From: Stenotrophomonas maltophilia
Lineage (GTDB): Bacteria; Pseudomonadota; Gammaproteobacteria; Xanthomonadales; Xanthomonadaceae
NCBI RefSeq assembly: GCF_006974125.1
Contig: NZ_CP037858.1
Coordinates: forward strand, 2,480,001 to 2,544,000
Reading direction: 5' to 3'
DNA length: 64,000 nt
The notes under the pieces were generated by a model. It made no database searches and was not told where the DNA came from. It saw only the letters and a list, made by a program, of their open reading frames with translations. Shown piece after piece: positions 1 to 10,667 of the stretch. Position 1 is the first letter of the stretch. Each line of letters begins with the position of its first letter. The position numbers and the translations under genes are program-made.

Positions 1-1
1 G

Positions 2-601
2 TTCGATGCGACTCCGGGCGACCTGCTGAAGGGCGCGCCGGTGGTGGTGCTGGTCGATGCCGGTTCGGCCAGTGCCTCGGAAGTGCTGGCCGGTGCGCTG
101 CGCGACAACAAGCGCGCGCGCGTGGTCGGCAGCCGCACCTTCGGCAAGGGCTCGGTGCAGACCGTGCTGCCGCTGGACAACGGTGACTCGGTGAAGCTGA
201 CCACCGCGCGTTATTACACGCCCAGCGGCAAGTCGATCCAGGCCACCGGCATCGTGCCGGAGGTCGAATTCAAGCCTGCCGCGCGCCCCGAAGATGACGC
301 GTTGCCGGCCAGCCTGAGCGATTACAGCGAAGCGACGCTGCCGGGGCATCTGCGTGGCGACGACGAAGGCACCGAGGGCTACCACGCCGGCGCGGTGCTG
401 CCGGGCGACGGCCCGATCAACGATGCGCTGGCCGAATTGAAGAATCCCGGTTCGGTGGCTGCACGGTTGAAGGCCGAAGCGGCGAAGGCAGATGCGGCCA
501 AGGCCGCGAAGGCCGCTGCGGCGAAGCCGGAAGCCAAGGCCGAGTCGAAGCCGGAAGCAAAGCCGGAAGCAAAGCCCGCACCGGCCCCGGCCAAGCCGTG
601 A
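2..601 (+). CDS. C-terminal processing peptidase (S41 family), 3' part
   Basis: The reading frame is open from the window edge and ends at 601, so only the last ~200 residues are present. The catalytic half of an S41 (CtpA/Prc-type) serine protease is visible: GSASASE carries the nucleophile serine, and FGKGSVQ, about 25 residues on, carries the general-base lysine. These periplasmic enzymes cleave proteins near their C-termini. The tail after residue ~150 is a low-complexity Ala/Lys/Pro/Glu run, a lineage-specific extension. Family assignment is firm. The N-terminal PDZ domain expected in this family lies outside the window. Confidence 0.92.
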   Translation, partial: FDATPGDLLKGAPVVVLVDAGSASASEVLAGALRDNKRARVVGSRTFGKGSVQTVLPLDNGDSVKLTTARYYTPSGKSIQATGIVPEVEFKPAARPEDDALPASLSDYSEATLPGHLRGDDEGTEGYHAGAVLPGDGPINDALAELKNPGSVAARLKAEAAKADAAKAAKAAAAKPEAKAESKPEAKPEAKPAPAPAKP

Positions 602-602
602 G

Positions 603-677
603 GTAGCGCCGGGCCATGCCCGGCGTCGGCTCAAGGGCGGAAGAAGAACACAAATGCCGGCCAGCGGCCGGCACTAC
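603..677. repeat. SMAG repeat pair
   Basis: Two palindromes sit between convergent genes. The first starts GTAG at 603 and folds through GCCGGGC/GCCCGGC. The second (655-677) folds through GCCGGCC/GGCCGGC and ends in CTAC. The inverted GTAG...CTAC pair is the usual head-to-tail-inverted SMAG dimer of S. maltophilia. Confidence 0.8.
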
Positions 678-685
678 CGGGGCGG

Positions 686-1378
686 TCAGAACCCGTGCCG
701 CTTGCGCAGCCGGCGTGCGATCGCCGCACGAACGTAGACTCCGTACACCAGGCCAAACATGAAGCCGCCGATGTGGGCCCACCATGCCACCATGCCGAAG
801 CTCGGGCCGATATGGGCGAACACCACCTGCAGCGCGGCCCACACGCCGATCAGCAGGTAGGCCGGGGCCCGCACGAACTCCAGGAACAGGCCGAGCGGGA
901 TCACCACGCCCAGCCGCGCCCCCGGGAACAGGGCCAGGTAGGCGCCGATCAGTGCCGAGACCGCGCCACTGGCACCGATGATGATCTGGTCCGGGCTGCC
1001 CATGGTGTAGATGGCCACCAGGTTGGACACCGCGCCGCCGACCAGGAACAGCAGCAGCAACCGCCACGGGCCCAGCACCCGCTCGGCGGGCAGGCCGAAG
1101 ATCAGCAGGAAGACCAGGTTGCCCAGCAGATGCGACCAGTCCGCGTGCAGGAACAGGGCGGTGAACAGGCGCAGCACGCTGCCGTCCTGCAGCGTCGCCC
1201 ACCAGTCGAGCGGGTGGGTCAGGCCGGTGGACAGGGCGCCCCAGTCCAGCCAGAGGCTGCCGCGGGCATCGTCCGGGCGCGAGATCGACCACAGGAACGC
1301 CAGCCACAGTGCCGCAAACAGCACGGGCGTGGCCCAGCGCAGGGCCGCCTTCTTGCGCGACGGGAGGGAGACGAACAT
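686..1378 (-). CDS. Rhomboid family intramembrane serine protease
   Basis: A 230-residue polytopic protein. It has the rhomboid HxxxxHxxxN signature (HADWSHLLGN, near residue 80), the nucleophile motif GASG (near 138) and the late catalytic histidine in WWAHIGG (near 200). Rhomboids cut single-pass membrane proteins within the bilayer. It is the six-TM type without a cytosolic N-terminal domain. The ATG at 1378 is followed by a short basic stretch and then the first membrane helix. Substrate unknown. It is convergent with the protease gene upstream and divergent from the FadL-type gene. Confidence 0.9.
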   Translation of the reverse strand: MFVSLPSRKKAALRWATPVLFAALWLAFLWSISRPDDARGSLWLDWGALSTGLTHPLDWWATLQDGSVLRLFTALFLHADWSHLLGNLVFLLIFGLPAERVLGPWRLLLLFLVGGAVSNLVAIYTMGSPDQIIIGASGAVSALIGAYLALFPGARLGVVIPLGLFLEFVRAPAYLLIGVWAALQVVFAHIGPSFGMVAWWAHIGGFMFGLVYGVYVRAAIARRLRKRHGF

Positions 1379-1490
1379 GGCACTAGCCTAGCGTGCGGGC
1401 GCTTGCGACGGGGATTGTCCTGTTCAGCTTTTGAGACGAAAAAACCGCCTGCGCCGTTATTGTTTCATTAACGGCTCTGGGTAATACTCG

Positions 1491-1506
1491 CATACGGCGT
1501 CGTATG
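1491..1506. promoter_or_regulatory. Inverted repeat upstream of FadL-type gene
   Basis: CATACG and CGTATG flank a 4-nt spacer, about 100 bp before the porin start, in the ~225-bp divergent region. It could be an operator or a leader hairpin. The binding protein is unknown. Low confidence. Confidence 0.3.
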
Positions 1507-1603
1507 TCGGGAGGGGAATCCGGCGCGCTTCGACGGGCCCCCGGGCCTGGCGGGCGCAGGCGCACTCAGAGCACCATCACCGCTTACCGGAGAGAGAACT
1601 ACG

Positions 1604-2956
1604 ATGCAAACCGCTTCCACCATTGCCCGTCTGACCCTGCTGGCCGTCGGCGTTGCCGGTGCGCTGGCCGCCGCCGACGCCAACGCCGCTGCCTTCCAGC
1701 TGAAGGAAAACAGCGCCAAGGGCCTCGGCCGCGCGTTCGCCGGCTCCGGCAGCGCCGAAGGCGACGCCTCCATTATCGCCGTCAACCCGGCCGGCATGCG
1801 CCAGCTGGATGGCACCCTGATTCAGGGTGACCTGAGCGCCATCAGCTTCAAGGCCGAGTTCAAAGGCCAAGGCCGTAAGCCGACCGGCGCCGCGCAGACC
1901 GGCGGTGACGGCGGCGACGCAGGAATGATCGCCCCGGTTCCGGCCGCGTACTTCCATATGCCGGTCGGTGAGAAGGCCCACTTCGGTGTGTCGCTGACTG
2001 CTCCGTTTGGTTTCAAGACCCAGTACGACAATGGTTGGGTGGGTCGCTACAGCGGCCTGAAGACCGATTTGAAGGCCATCGATCTTGGCTTCGCCGCATC
2101 CTATGACGTGAACCCGTACGTCTCCTTTGGCGCGTCGGTGTTCGTCGAGCACCTGACTATCGAGCTGAGCAACAACATCGATTTCGGTACTGCGCTGGCC
2201 CAGGCCCGCGTGCCGGGTTACGCCCCGGGCAGTGCCGATGGCAAGCTGACCGTCGAAGGCGACAACAATGCAGTGGGCTGGACGGTCGGTGGTCTGTTCT
2301 CGATCGATGAGAACACCCACATCGGCCTGAGCTACCGCTCCAAGGTTACGCACAAGATCACCGGTGGCGATGCCACCTTCCTGATGCCGAACGACAATGG
2401 CCGCACCGCGACCATCCTGGGACAGACTCAGCCGGGCCAGTTCGTCAGCACCAGTGGCAAGGCAACCGTAAAGCTGCCGGCGTCGGCAACCCTCAGCGTG
2501 ACCCACAAGGTCAACGACCGCTGGACCGTGATGGGTGACGTCACCCGCACCGCTTGGTCGACCGCATTCGACGCTGTCACCATCGACTATGCTTCGGCCC
2601 AGAAGGACTCTGTGCTGGACTTCGGCTATCGCGATACCACCTTCGTGTCGCTGGGTGCGGACTACAAGCTGAGCGATACCGTCACCCTGCGCGGTGGTGT
2701 CGCGCTGGACCAGACCCCGACTACCGACGCACATCGCGATGTCCGCGTGCCAGATACCAGCCGCAAGTGGCTGTCGCTGGGCGTGGGCTGGACCCCGTCT
2801 GCGAACACCGAATACAACTTTGGCTACACCCACCTGTTCACCAGCGACCCGAACGTGAACATCAAGCCGACTACCAACAACCAGGGCAACTCGCTGGCTG
2901 GCAAGTACAAGGTCCGTGGCGACGTACTGGCAGCTTCGTTCCAGTACAAGTTCTGA
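1604..2956 (+). CDS. FadL/OmpP1/TodX-family outer membrane transport protein
   Basis: 450 residues with a cleavable signal peptide ending ADANA. The mature N-terminus AAFQLKENSAKGLGRAFAG is the FadL plug signature, followed by the conserved NPAGM. The rest is alternating beta-strand sequence ending in an aromatic residue (QYKF), as expected for an outer-membrane barrel. Members carry long-chain fatty acids or other hydrophobic compounds across the outer membrane. The substrate cannot be read from the sequence. A strong terminator follows directly, so it is probably monocistronic. Confidence 0.9.
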   Translation: MQTASTIARLTLLAVGVAGALAAADANAAAFQLKENSAKGLGRAFAGSGSAEGDASIIAVNPAGMRQLDGTLIQGDLSAISFKAEFKGQGRKPTGAAQTGGDGGDAGMIAPVPAAYFHMPVGEKAHFGVSLTAPFGFKTQYDNGWVGRYSGLKTDLKAIDLGFAASYDVNPYVSFGASVFVEHLTIELSNNIDFGTALAQARVPGYAPGSADGKLTVEGDNNAVGWTVGGLFSIDENTHIGLSYRSKVTHKITGGDATFLMPNDNGRTATILGQTQPGQFVSTSGKATVKLPASATLSVTHKVNDRWTVMGDVTRTAWSTAFDAVTIDYASAQKDSVLDFGYRDTTFVSLGADYKLSDTVTLRGGVALDQTPTTDAHRDVRVPDTSRKWLSLGVGWTPSANTEYNFGYTHLFTSDPNVNIKPTTNNQGNSLAGKYKVRGDVLAASFQYKF

Positions 2957-2986
2957 TTCGGGCGACTGCCTGAAGCAGTACGAAGG

Positions 2987-3014
2987 AGGCCCCGCGCAAG
3001 CGGGGCCTTTTTTT
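2987..3014 (+). terminator. Rho-independent terminator of FadL-type gene
   Basis: GGCCCCGC/GCGGGGCC stem with a short loop and a run of seven T, 30 bp after the stop codon. Confidence 0.92.
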
Positions 3015-3034
3015 GTGTGGGGATGGTTCGGGGC

Positions 3035-3057
3035 ATCCACGCATGGCGTGGATCTAC
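3035..3057. repeat. ATCCACGC-type palindrome
   Basis: ATCCACGC-ATG-GCGTGGAT followed by CTAC. The same hairpin recurs at 15884, 16780, 34529, 44291 and 44354 in this window. It is a second REP-like family distinct in sequence from the GCCGGC type. Confidence 0.75.
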
Positions 3058-3098
3058 CGGGTTGTCCACGCAGCGCACGGATCCACGACAATGGCGCC

Positions 3099-3698
3099 AT
3101 GAACCTGTCCGATCCGAACTTCCAGCTGGAGCTTGCCGCAAACATCGCCGTCGCCGGCTCGATCCTGCTGGCCGGCCGCAACAACGTGCACACCTGGTGG
3201 CTGGGCATCGTCGGCTGCGCGCTGTTCGCGGCAGTGTTCGAGCGCTCGCATCTGTATGCGGACATGGTGCTGCAGTTCTTCTTCATTGCCATCAGCGTGC
3301 TGGGCTGGTGGCAGTGGCTGCGTGGCGATCACGGTGCGCCGCTGCCGATCACCGCGTTGCGACCACGCGCGTGGGCCTGGCTGGCGCCGCTGGCGGTGGT
3401 GGCGACCTTCGGCTACGGCTGGATGCTGACCCGCCTGACCAACGCCTACGCGCCCTACATCGATTCGGCGGTGCTGGTGCTCAGCGTGATCGCCCAGATC
3501 CTGATGATGCGGCGCAAGCTGGAATCGTGGTGGGTGTGGCTGCTGGTGAACACCGTGGCGGTACCGCTGTACTACAGCCGAGGCCTGCACCTGACCTCGA
3601 TCCTGTACGTGGGCTTCTGGATCAACGCACTGGTGGCGTTGCGTCACTGGCGCCATCTGATGCGGACCGGGACCAAGGCAGCCCCGGAAACCGTGTAG
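3099..3698 (+). CDS. pnuC: Nicotinamide mononucleotide transporter PnuC
   Basis: 199 residues from the ATG at 3099. The frame extends further upstream, but the FadL-gene terminator lies there. The protein is almost entirely membrane helices and shows the PnuC pattern: an aromatic-rich WWQW near residue 70 and the late NTVAVPLYYSRGL-type segment, where this family binds its substrate. It imports nicotinamide riboside (or a related vitamin) for NAD synthesis. No NadR-type kinase is adjacent. The TAG stop codon is the TAG of the SMAG repeat that begins at 3695. Confidence 0.88.
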   Translation: MNLSDPNFQLELAANIAVAGSILLAGRNNVHTWWLGIVGCALFAAVFERSHLYADMVLQFFFIAISVLGWWQWLRGDHGAPLPITALRPRAWAWLAPLAVVATFGYGWMLTRLTNAYAPYIDSAVLVLSVIAQILMMRRKLESWWVWLLVNTVAVPLYYSRGLHLTSILYVGFWINALVALRHWRHLMRTGTKAAPETV

Positions 3699-3752
3699 AG
3701 CCGAGCCCGTGCTCGGCTACGCCAGGAAAGCCGAGCGTGGGCTCGGCTCTAC
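3695..3752. repeat. SMAG dimer at pnuC 3' end
   Basis: GTAGAGCCGAGC...GCTCGGCTAC and a second, inverted GCCGAGC...GCTCGGCTCTAC unit. The first GTAG overlaps the pnuC stop codon. Confidence 0.85.
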
Positions 3753-3767
3753 AGGAAGAGAAAGCAC

Positions 3768-3795
3768 AAAAAACCCCGCTTTCGCGGGGTTTTTC
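3768..3795. terminator. Bidirectional terminator between pnuC and putA
   Basis: ACCCCGC-TTTC-GCGGGGT preceded by six A and followed by T residues. It can serve both the plus-strand pnuC and the minus-strand putA. Confidence 0.88.
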
Positions 3796-3817
3796 GTTTA
3801 CTGCATCAACCGGACGA

Positions 3818-6800
3818 TCAGTCGCCCAGGGTCAGCAGCGAGGCGTTGCCGCCGGCGGCGGTGGTGTTCACCGTCACCGTCTTCTCGGTGGCGAAGCGCA
3901 GCAGGTAGTGCGGGCCGCCGGCCTTCGGGCCGGTGCCGGACAGGCCCTGGCCGCCGAACGGCTGCACGCCGACCACCGCGCCGATCTGGTTGCGGTTGAC
4001 GTAGACGTTGCCGACGTGGACGCCGTTGCTGATGCGATCAACGGTCTCGTCGATGCGCGAATGCACGCCCAGGGTCAGGCCGTAGCCGGTGGCGTTGATC
4101 TGGTCGATCACCGCGTCGAGCTGGTCGCCCTTCCAGCGGATGACGTGCAGGACCGGACCGAACACTTCCTTCTGCAGCTGGCCCAGGTCCGTCAGTTCGT
4201 ACGCGCGCGGTGCGAAGAAGGTGCCATTGGCGGCTTCGGCAGACAGCTCGGCGGCGGCGATCAGGCGTGCTTCGCGGTCCATGCGCGCGGCGTGGTCCTG
4301 CAGGATCTTCAGCGCGTCAGCATCGATCACCGGGCCGACGTCGGTGGACAGCTGGCCGGGGTTGCCGACCTTCAGCTCCTTCATCGCACCGGCCAGCATG
4401 GTCATCACCTTGTCGGCGATGTCGTCCTGCACGAACAGCACGCGCGCGGCCGAGCAACGCTGGCCGGCGGAGGTGAAGGCCGAACCGATCGCGTCCTTGA
4501 CCAGCTGTTCCGGCAGCGCCGAGGAGTCGGCGATGAAGGCGTTCTGACCACCGGTCTCGGCAATCAGCACACCGATGGCGGCGTCACGTGCGGCCATCGC
4601 GCGGTTGATCGCACGGGCGGTGTCGGTGGAGCCGGTGAAGGCCACGCCGGCCACGCGCGGGTCGGCAGTGAGCGCGGCACCGACGGTGGCACCGTCGCCC
4701 GGCAGGAACTGCACCACCTCGGCCGGCACGCCGGCGTCGTGCAGCAGCTTCACCGCGTAGTAGCCGATCAGGTTGGTCTGCTCGGCCGGCTTGGCGATGA
4801 CGCTGTTGCCGGCGGCCAGGGCGGCAGCGACCTGGCCCAGGAAGATCGCCAGCGGGAAGTTCCACGGGCTGATGCAGACGAACACGCCGCGGCCGTGCAG
4901 CTGCAGCTCGTTCGATTCACCGGTCGGGCTCGGCAGCTTCTCGGCGTGGCTGAACTGCTCGCGCGCCTGCTTGGCGTAGTAGCGCAGGAAATCCACGGCT
5001 TCGCGCACTTCGGCGATGCTGTCGGGCAGGCTCTTGCCGGCTTCCTTCACGCACAGCGCCATGAACTCCGGCATGCGTGCTTCCAGCTGGTCGGCGGCGT
5101 GCTCGAGGATGGCGGCGCGGCTGGCGGCCGGGGTGCGGTTCCAGGCCGGCTGCGCGGCCACGGCATTGGCCAGCGCCTTCTGCACGGTGGCGGCATCGGC
5201 GGCCAGCCACTGGCCGACCACTTCGCGGGTATCGGCCGGGTTGGTCACCGGCAGCGCGGCGCCGGCCGGGTTGGCACCCGGCACCAGCGGAGCGGCCTGC
5301 CAAGGCTTCACAGCCGCGTTGATCTGCTCGGCCAGGGCGCGCAGTTCGTTGTCGTTGGCGAGGTTGGCGCCCATGGAGTTCTTCCTGTCGTGGTTCTGGC
5401 TGCGCAGCAGGTCAACCGGCAGCGGGATCTTGGGATGCGGAATCGAAGCGAACGAGGACACCATCTCGACCGGATCACGGATCAGGTCGGCGATCGGCAC
5501 GCGCTCGTCGGTGATGCGGTTGACGAAGCTGGAGTTGGCGCCGTTTTCCAGCAGGCGGCGCACCAGGTACGGCAGCAGGTCTTCATGCGAACCGACCGGC
5601 GCGTACACGCGGCAGGGCAGGCCCAGGCGGTCGGCCGGCACCACTTCGGCGTACAGGTCGTCGCCCATGCCGTGCAGCTTCTGGTGCTCGTACACGCCGC
5701 CGTTGGCGATGCTGCGCACTGCCGCGATGGTGTGCGCGTTGTGCGTGGCGAACATCGGGTAGATCGCGTCGGCATGGGTGAACAGGCGCTTGGCGCACGC
5801 GAGGTAGGACACGTCGGTGTTCTGCTTGCGGGTGAACACCGGGTAGCCCGGATAGCCTTCGATCTGCGCGCGCTTGATCTCGGCGTCCCAGTACGCGCCC
5901 TTGACCAGGCGCACCTGCAGGCGGCGACCGGCGCGGCGCGCCATGTCGGCCAGGTGGTCGATCGTGTACGGGGTGCGCTTCTGGTAGGCCTGCACGACCA
6001 CGCCGAAGCCATCCCAGCCGGCCAGCGAGGCATCGCCGAACACCTGTTCGATGATGTCCAGTGACAGTTCCAGGCGGTCGGACTCTTCGGCGTCGACGGT
6101 GCAGCCGATGCCGTAGCTCCTGGCCAGCTGCGCCAGTTCCAGCACGCCCGGCACCAGGTCGGTCAGCACGCGCTCGCGCTTGGCGTGCTCGTAGCGCGGG
6201 TACAGCGCCGACAGCTTGATGGAGATGCCCGGCGCGTTGTTGACGTCGCCGTCCGGACGGCCGCCGCGTGCCTTGTGATCGCCGCCGATGGCGTGGATCG
6301 CACGACGGTAGTCTTCCAGGTAGCGCAGCGCGTCCTTCATGGTCAGCGCGCCTTCGCCCAGCATGTCGAAGGAATAGCGGTAGCTGGCGTTGTCGCCCTT
6401 GTGCGAGCGCGACAGCGCTTCGCTGATGGTGCGGCCCATGACGAACTGGTGGCCCATGATCTTCATCGCCTGGCGCACGGCCAGGCGCACCACCGGCTCA
6501 CCCACGCGGCCGACCAGACGCTTGAACGCGCTGGGCGCATCGGCGCGGGTAGCGTCGTTCATCTGCACCAGCTTGCCGGTCAGCATCAGGCCCCAGGTGG
6601 AGGCGTTGACCAGCACCGAGTCGCTGCCGCCCAGATGCTTTTCCCAGTCGGCATCGGCCAGCTTGTCGCGGATCAGCTTGTCGGCGGTGTCCTGGTCCGG
6701 AATGCGCAGCAGCGCCTCGGCCACGCACATCAGCAGCACGCCTTCCTCGCTGCCCAGGTCGTACTGGCGCATGAAGGCTTCGATCGCGCCCTGGTCCTTG

Positions 6801-7036
6801 GCACGCACGCGCACGCGGCCGACCAGGTCGGCCGCCAGCGCCTGCACCTTGGCCTGCTCATCGGCGGGCAGGCGGGCCTGGGCCAGCAGCTCGCGCACGT
6901 GGCTGGCCTCGTCCTTCAACCAGGCATCGGTGATGGCCTGGCGGAACGGGTTGGGGGGCGCCGGCAGTTCCGGCGACAGCAGCGCGCCGGGACGCGGAGC
7001 GTCGTGGGCGGCAGGGGAGGAGGAAGGTGCGTTCAT
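3818..7036 (-). CDS. putA: Bifunctional proline dehydrogenase / L-glutamate gamma-semialdehyde dehydrogenase PutA
   Basis: 1072 residues. The N-terminal half is the FAD-dependent proline dehydrogenase barrel. From about residue 530 it is an aldehyde dehydrogenase with catalytic cysteine in GQRCSAAR and the AETGGQN glutamate motif. It oxidises proline to glutamate in two channelled steps. It lacks the N-terminal ribbon-helix-helix DNA-binding domain of the ~1320-residue E. coli type, so it should not repress its own gene. The ATG at 7036 (MNAPSSS) is preferred; an in-frame ATG at 7075 would add 13 residues. Neither has a strong ribosome site. Confidence 0.95.
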   Translation of the reverse strand: MNAPSSSPAAHDAPRPGALLSPELPAPPNPFRQAITDAWLKDEASHVRELLAQARLPADEQAKVQALAADLVGRVRVRAKDQGAIEAFMRQYDLGSEEGVLLMCVAEALLRIPDQDTADKLIRDKLADADWEKHLGGSDSVLVNASTWGLMLTGKLVQMNDATRADAPSAFKRLVGRVGEPVVRLAVRQAMKIMGHQFVMGRTISEALSRSHKGDNASYRYSFDMLGEGALTMKDALRYLEDYRRAIHAIGGDHKARGGRPDGDVNNAPGISIKLSALYPRYEHAKRERVLTDLVPGVLELAQLARSYGIGCTVDAEESDRLELSLDIIEQVFGDASLAGWDGFGVVVQAYQKRTPYTIDHLADMARRAGRRLQVRLVKGAYWDAEIKRAQIEGYPGYPVFTRKQNTDVSYLACAKRLFTHADAIYPMFATHNAHTIAAVRSIANGGVYEHQKLHGMGDDLYAEVVPADRLGLPCRVYAPVGSHEDLLPYLVRRLLENGANSSFVNRITDERVPIADLIRDPVEMVSSFASIPHPKIPLPVDLLRSQNHDRKNSMGANLANDNELRALAEQINAAVKPWQAAPLVPGANPAGAALPVTNPADTREVVGQWLAADAATVQKALANAVAAQPAWNRTPAASRAAILEHAADQLEARMPEFMALCVKEAGKSLPDSIAEVREAVDFLRYYAKQAREQFSHAEKLPSPTGESNELQLHGRGVFVCISPWNFPLAIFLGQVAAALAAGNSVIAKPAEQTNLIGYYAVKLLHDAGVPAEVVQFLPGDGATVGAALTADPRVAGVAFTGSTDTARAINRAMAARDAAIGVLIAETGGQNAFIADSSALPEQLVKDAIGSAFTSAGQRCSAARVLFVQDDIADKVMTMLAGAMKELKVGNPGQLSTDVGPVIDADALKILQDHAARMDREARLIAAAELSAEAANGTFFAPRAYELTDLGQLQKEVFGPVLHVIRWKGDQLDAVIDQINATGYGLTLGVHSRIDETVDRISNGVHVGNVYVNRNQIGAVVGVQPFGGQGLSGTGPKAGGPHYLLRFATEKTVTVNTTAAGGNASLLTLGD

Positions 7037-7310
7037 GCCGGTCCGGCCAGTGGAAAACTTGGCGATTTTAAACATTTTTGCGGCCTTCGGAAGTGCCGCA
7101 CAGACACCTTCATGAAGGGCTGATAGCCCCTAACGGTGGTGGATTCGGCGTGTTCATAAAACCCGTCCATATTTGTGCCGAATTCGTCATTCGCGCCGCC
7201 GACCTCATGCTGTGTTGCAGCATGGGAAAAAGTGTGAATGCACCCTTGCTACCGGCGAGACGGCGGGGCTACCATCGAGACGTTTCCCGCGGCAGGAACG
7301 CGGTTGCGAC

Positions 7311-7787
7311 ATGATCGAGGTGCTTCCAGCTCCGGATGGATCAGGTACGCAGCTGCGGCTGCGTCCCCCACGGGCGCTCGATGCCCGGCAGTTCGTCCTG
7401 TTGTTCACCGTGTTGTCGGGTGCGATGTGGCTGGTGTCCGCCCTCGGGTGGTTGGCCGGCAATGCATTCGCCCCCCTGTTCGCGCTGCTGTACAGCCTGG
7501 TGCTGGCGGCGGCGCTGCGTGCCTTGTGGCGCAGCGGTGAACGGCAGGAGGAGATCCGGGTAGTGCCGGCGTACGTGGAGGTCATCCCCGTACCCGGTGG
7601 ATCGCCGGTGTTCCGGGCCCATCCCCACTGGGTGCGCCTGCTCACCGACGATGAGAGGGTCCGGCTGGCATCCAGCGGCCGGCAGGTGGAGGTGGGGAGT
7701 TTCCTCGCGCCGGCCGAACGTCAGACGCTCGCAGAGACACTTGAAAGCTTGCTCGCCGCCAGCGATGGCGGCAACCGACGACGCTAA
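7311..7787 (+). CDS. DUF2244 membrane protein preceding cytochrome oxidase genes
   Basis: 158 residues with two adjacent membrane helices (about residues 27-70), then a soluble C-terminal domain rich in beta-strand. DUF2244 proteins often lie directly upstream of coxB in proteobacteria, as here (12 bp before subunit II), so a role in oxidase assembly or function is inferred from position only. The frame runs upstream to 7173. I chose the ATG at 7311 because it starts just before the conserved region. About 270 bp between putA and this gene hold no recognisable gene and presumably carry both promoters. Confidence 0.75.
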   Translation: MIEVLPAPDGSGTQLRLRPPRALDARQFVLLFTVLSGAMWLVSALGWLAGNAFAPLFALLYSLVLAAALRALWRSGERQEEIRVVPAYVEVIPVPGGSPVFRAHPHWVRLLTDDERVRLASSGRQVEVGSFLAPAERQTLAETLESLLAASDGGNRRR

Positions 7788-7798
7788 GGGTCTAGGCA

Positions 7799-8755
7799 AT
7801 GAAGCAAAGCAGCAGGTGGGGCACGAAGTGCGTGAACGCGGTTGCCGCTGTGCTGGCGACCGGGGGACTGATGCCGGCGTTGGCCTGGGCCCAGGCGGCC
7901 GATCCGAAGCCGTGGCAGCTGAACATGGGCAAGGGGGTGACCCAGACCTCGCGCCTGGCCTGGGAATCGAACAACCTCTCGTTGATCATCTGCACGGTGA
8001 TCGGCGTCATCGTGTTCGGGGCGATGGCCTACGCCATCTTCAAGTTCCGCAAATCCAAGGGCGCGGTCGCGGCCACCTTCAGCCACAACACCAAGGCCGA
8101 GATCATCTGGACGGTGATCCCGGTGATCATCCTGATCGTGATGGCATGGCCGGCCACGGCCAACCTGATCAAGATGTACGACACCCGCGATGCCGAGATG
8201 ACGGTCAAGGTCACCGGCTACCAGTGGATGTGGAAGTACGAATACCTCGGCGAGAACGTCACCTTCACCAGCCGCCTGGACCGCGAGTCCGACCGGGTGC
8301 GGCAGAGCGGCATCGTGCCGACCCGCGAAAGCCATCCGCACTACCTGCTGGATGTCGACAACCGCCTGGTGCTGCCGGTCGATACCAAGGTGCGCTTCGT
8401 CATCACTTCCGACGACGTGATCCACGCCTGGTGGGTGCCGGCGCTGGGCTGGAAGCAGGACGCCATTCCCGGTTTCATCAATGAAGCCTGGACCAGCATC
8501 GAACAGCCTGGCGTGTACCGCGGCCAGTGTGCCGAGCTGTGCGGCAAGGACCACGGCTTCATGCCGATCGTGGTCGAGGCGGTGTCCAAGGAAGACTTCA
8601 AGCAGTGGTTGGCGCAGCGCAAGCCGGCGCCGCCCACCGAGCCGGCAACGCCGGCGGCACCTGCAGAACCGGCTGCTCCTGCGAGCGAGGCACCGGCAGC
8701 ACCTGCTGCTGCCGAAGCCGGCAGCGCACCTGCCACCGCAGCCAGCGGCGCGTGA
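7799..8755 (+). CDS. ctaC: Cytochrome c oxidase subunit II
   Basis: 318 residues: signal peptide ending AWAQA, two membrane helices (about 60-82 and 100-120), then the periplasmic cupredoxin domain. The CuA ligands are visible as C244xxxC248xxxH252xxM255. The electron-entry tryptophan region YQWMWKYEY precedes it. The C-terminal ~45 residues are a Pro/Ala/Glu-rich tail, with no fused cytochrome c domain, so this is the aa3 rather than the caa3 type. It takes electrons from cytochrome c and passes them to subunit I. Confidence 0.97.
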   Translation: MKQSSRWGTKCVNAVAAVLATGGLMPALAWAQAADPKPWQLNMGKGVTQTSRLAWESNNLSLIICTVIGVIVFGAMAYAIFKFRKSKGAVAATFSHNTKAEIIWTVIPVIILIVMAWPATANLIKMYDTRDAEMTVKVTGYQWMWKYEYLGENVTFTSRLDRESDRVRQSGIVPTRESHPHYLLDVDNRLVLPVDTKVRFVITSDDVIHAWWVPALGWKQDAIPGFINEAWTSIEQPGVYRGQCAELCGKDHGFMPIVVEAVSKEDFKQWLAQRKPAPPTEPATPAAPAEPAAPASEAPAAPAAAEAGSAPATAASGA

Positions 8756-8814
8756 TGTAAAGCCCGCGGCCGCCAGCGGCCGTGGTGACAACCGATTCTG
8801 AGAGGTGTTTTGCA

Positions 8815-10422
<1,608 letters not shown>

Positions 10423-10430
10423 GGTGGCGC

Positions 10431-10667
10431 ATGCATAACGAGAGCCCGCTGCAGACCTGTAGAGCCGAGCCATGCTCGGCTGACGAGAAGCAGCCGACCA
10501 GCGGTCGGCTCTACAACAACGAAGAGCAGCCGACCAGCGGTCGGCCCTACCAGGGCGGAAGCATCGAGCAGCAGCGCCAGCGCGCCAGGCGCACGGCGAT
10601 GTGGGTCGGCGCCATCGCCGTGCTGGTCTACGTCGGCTTCATCCTCAGCGGGGTGATCGGCCGATGA
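10431..10667 (+). CDS. Small membrane protein of the oxidase operon, N-terminus built from SMAG repeats
   Basis: 78 residues. The C-terminal ~35 resemble the small oxidase assembly protein commonly encoded between subunit I and CtaG: a basic patch (EQQRQRARR) and one membrane helix (about 57-77). GAGGTGG lies 6 bp before the ATG at 10431. Residues ~10-40 are encoded by three SMAG-type palindromes that stay in frame without a stop. The gene overlaps ctaG by ATGA, so translation is probably coupled. The function is inferred from position. Whether the repeat-encoded segment is translated or the true start lies further downstream is open. Confidence 0.65.
   Translation: MHNESPLQTCRAEPCSADEKQPTSGRLYNNEEQPTSGRPYQGGSIEQQRQRARRTAMWVGAIAVLVYVGFILSGVIGR
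10459..10550. repeat. Three SMAG-type palindromes inside a coding region
   Basis: GTAGAGCCGAGC-CAT-GCTCGGCT (10459-10482), then GCCGACC-A-GCGGTCGGC ending CTAC (to 10514), then a near copy ending CTAC at 10550. All are contained in the open frame of the small oxidase protein. Confidence 0.8.

Noticed and set aside
3017..6064. A 1015-codon open frame on the plus strand
   Set aside because: It is antisense to putA and has a His/Arg/Gly/Val-rich composition typical of the shadow frame of a GC-rich gene; no family resemblance.
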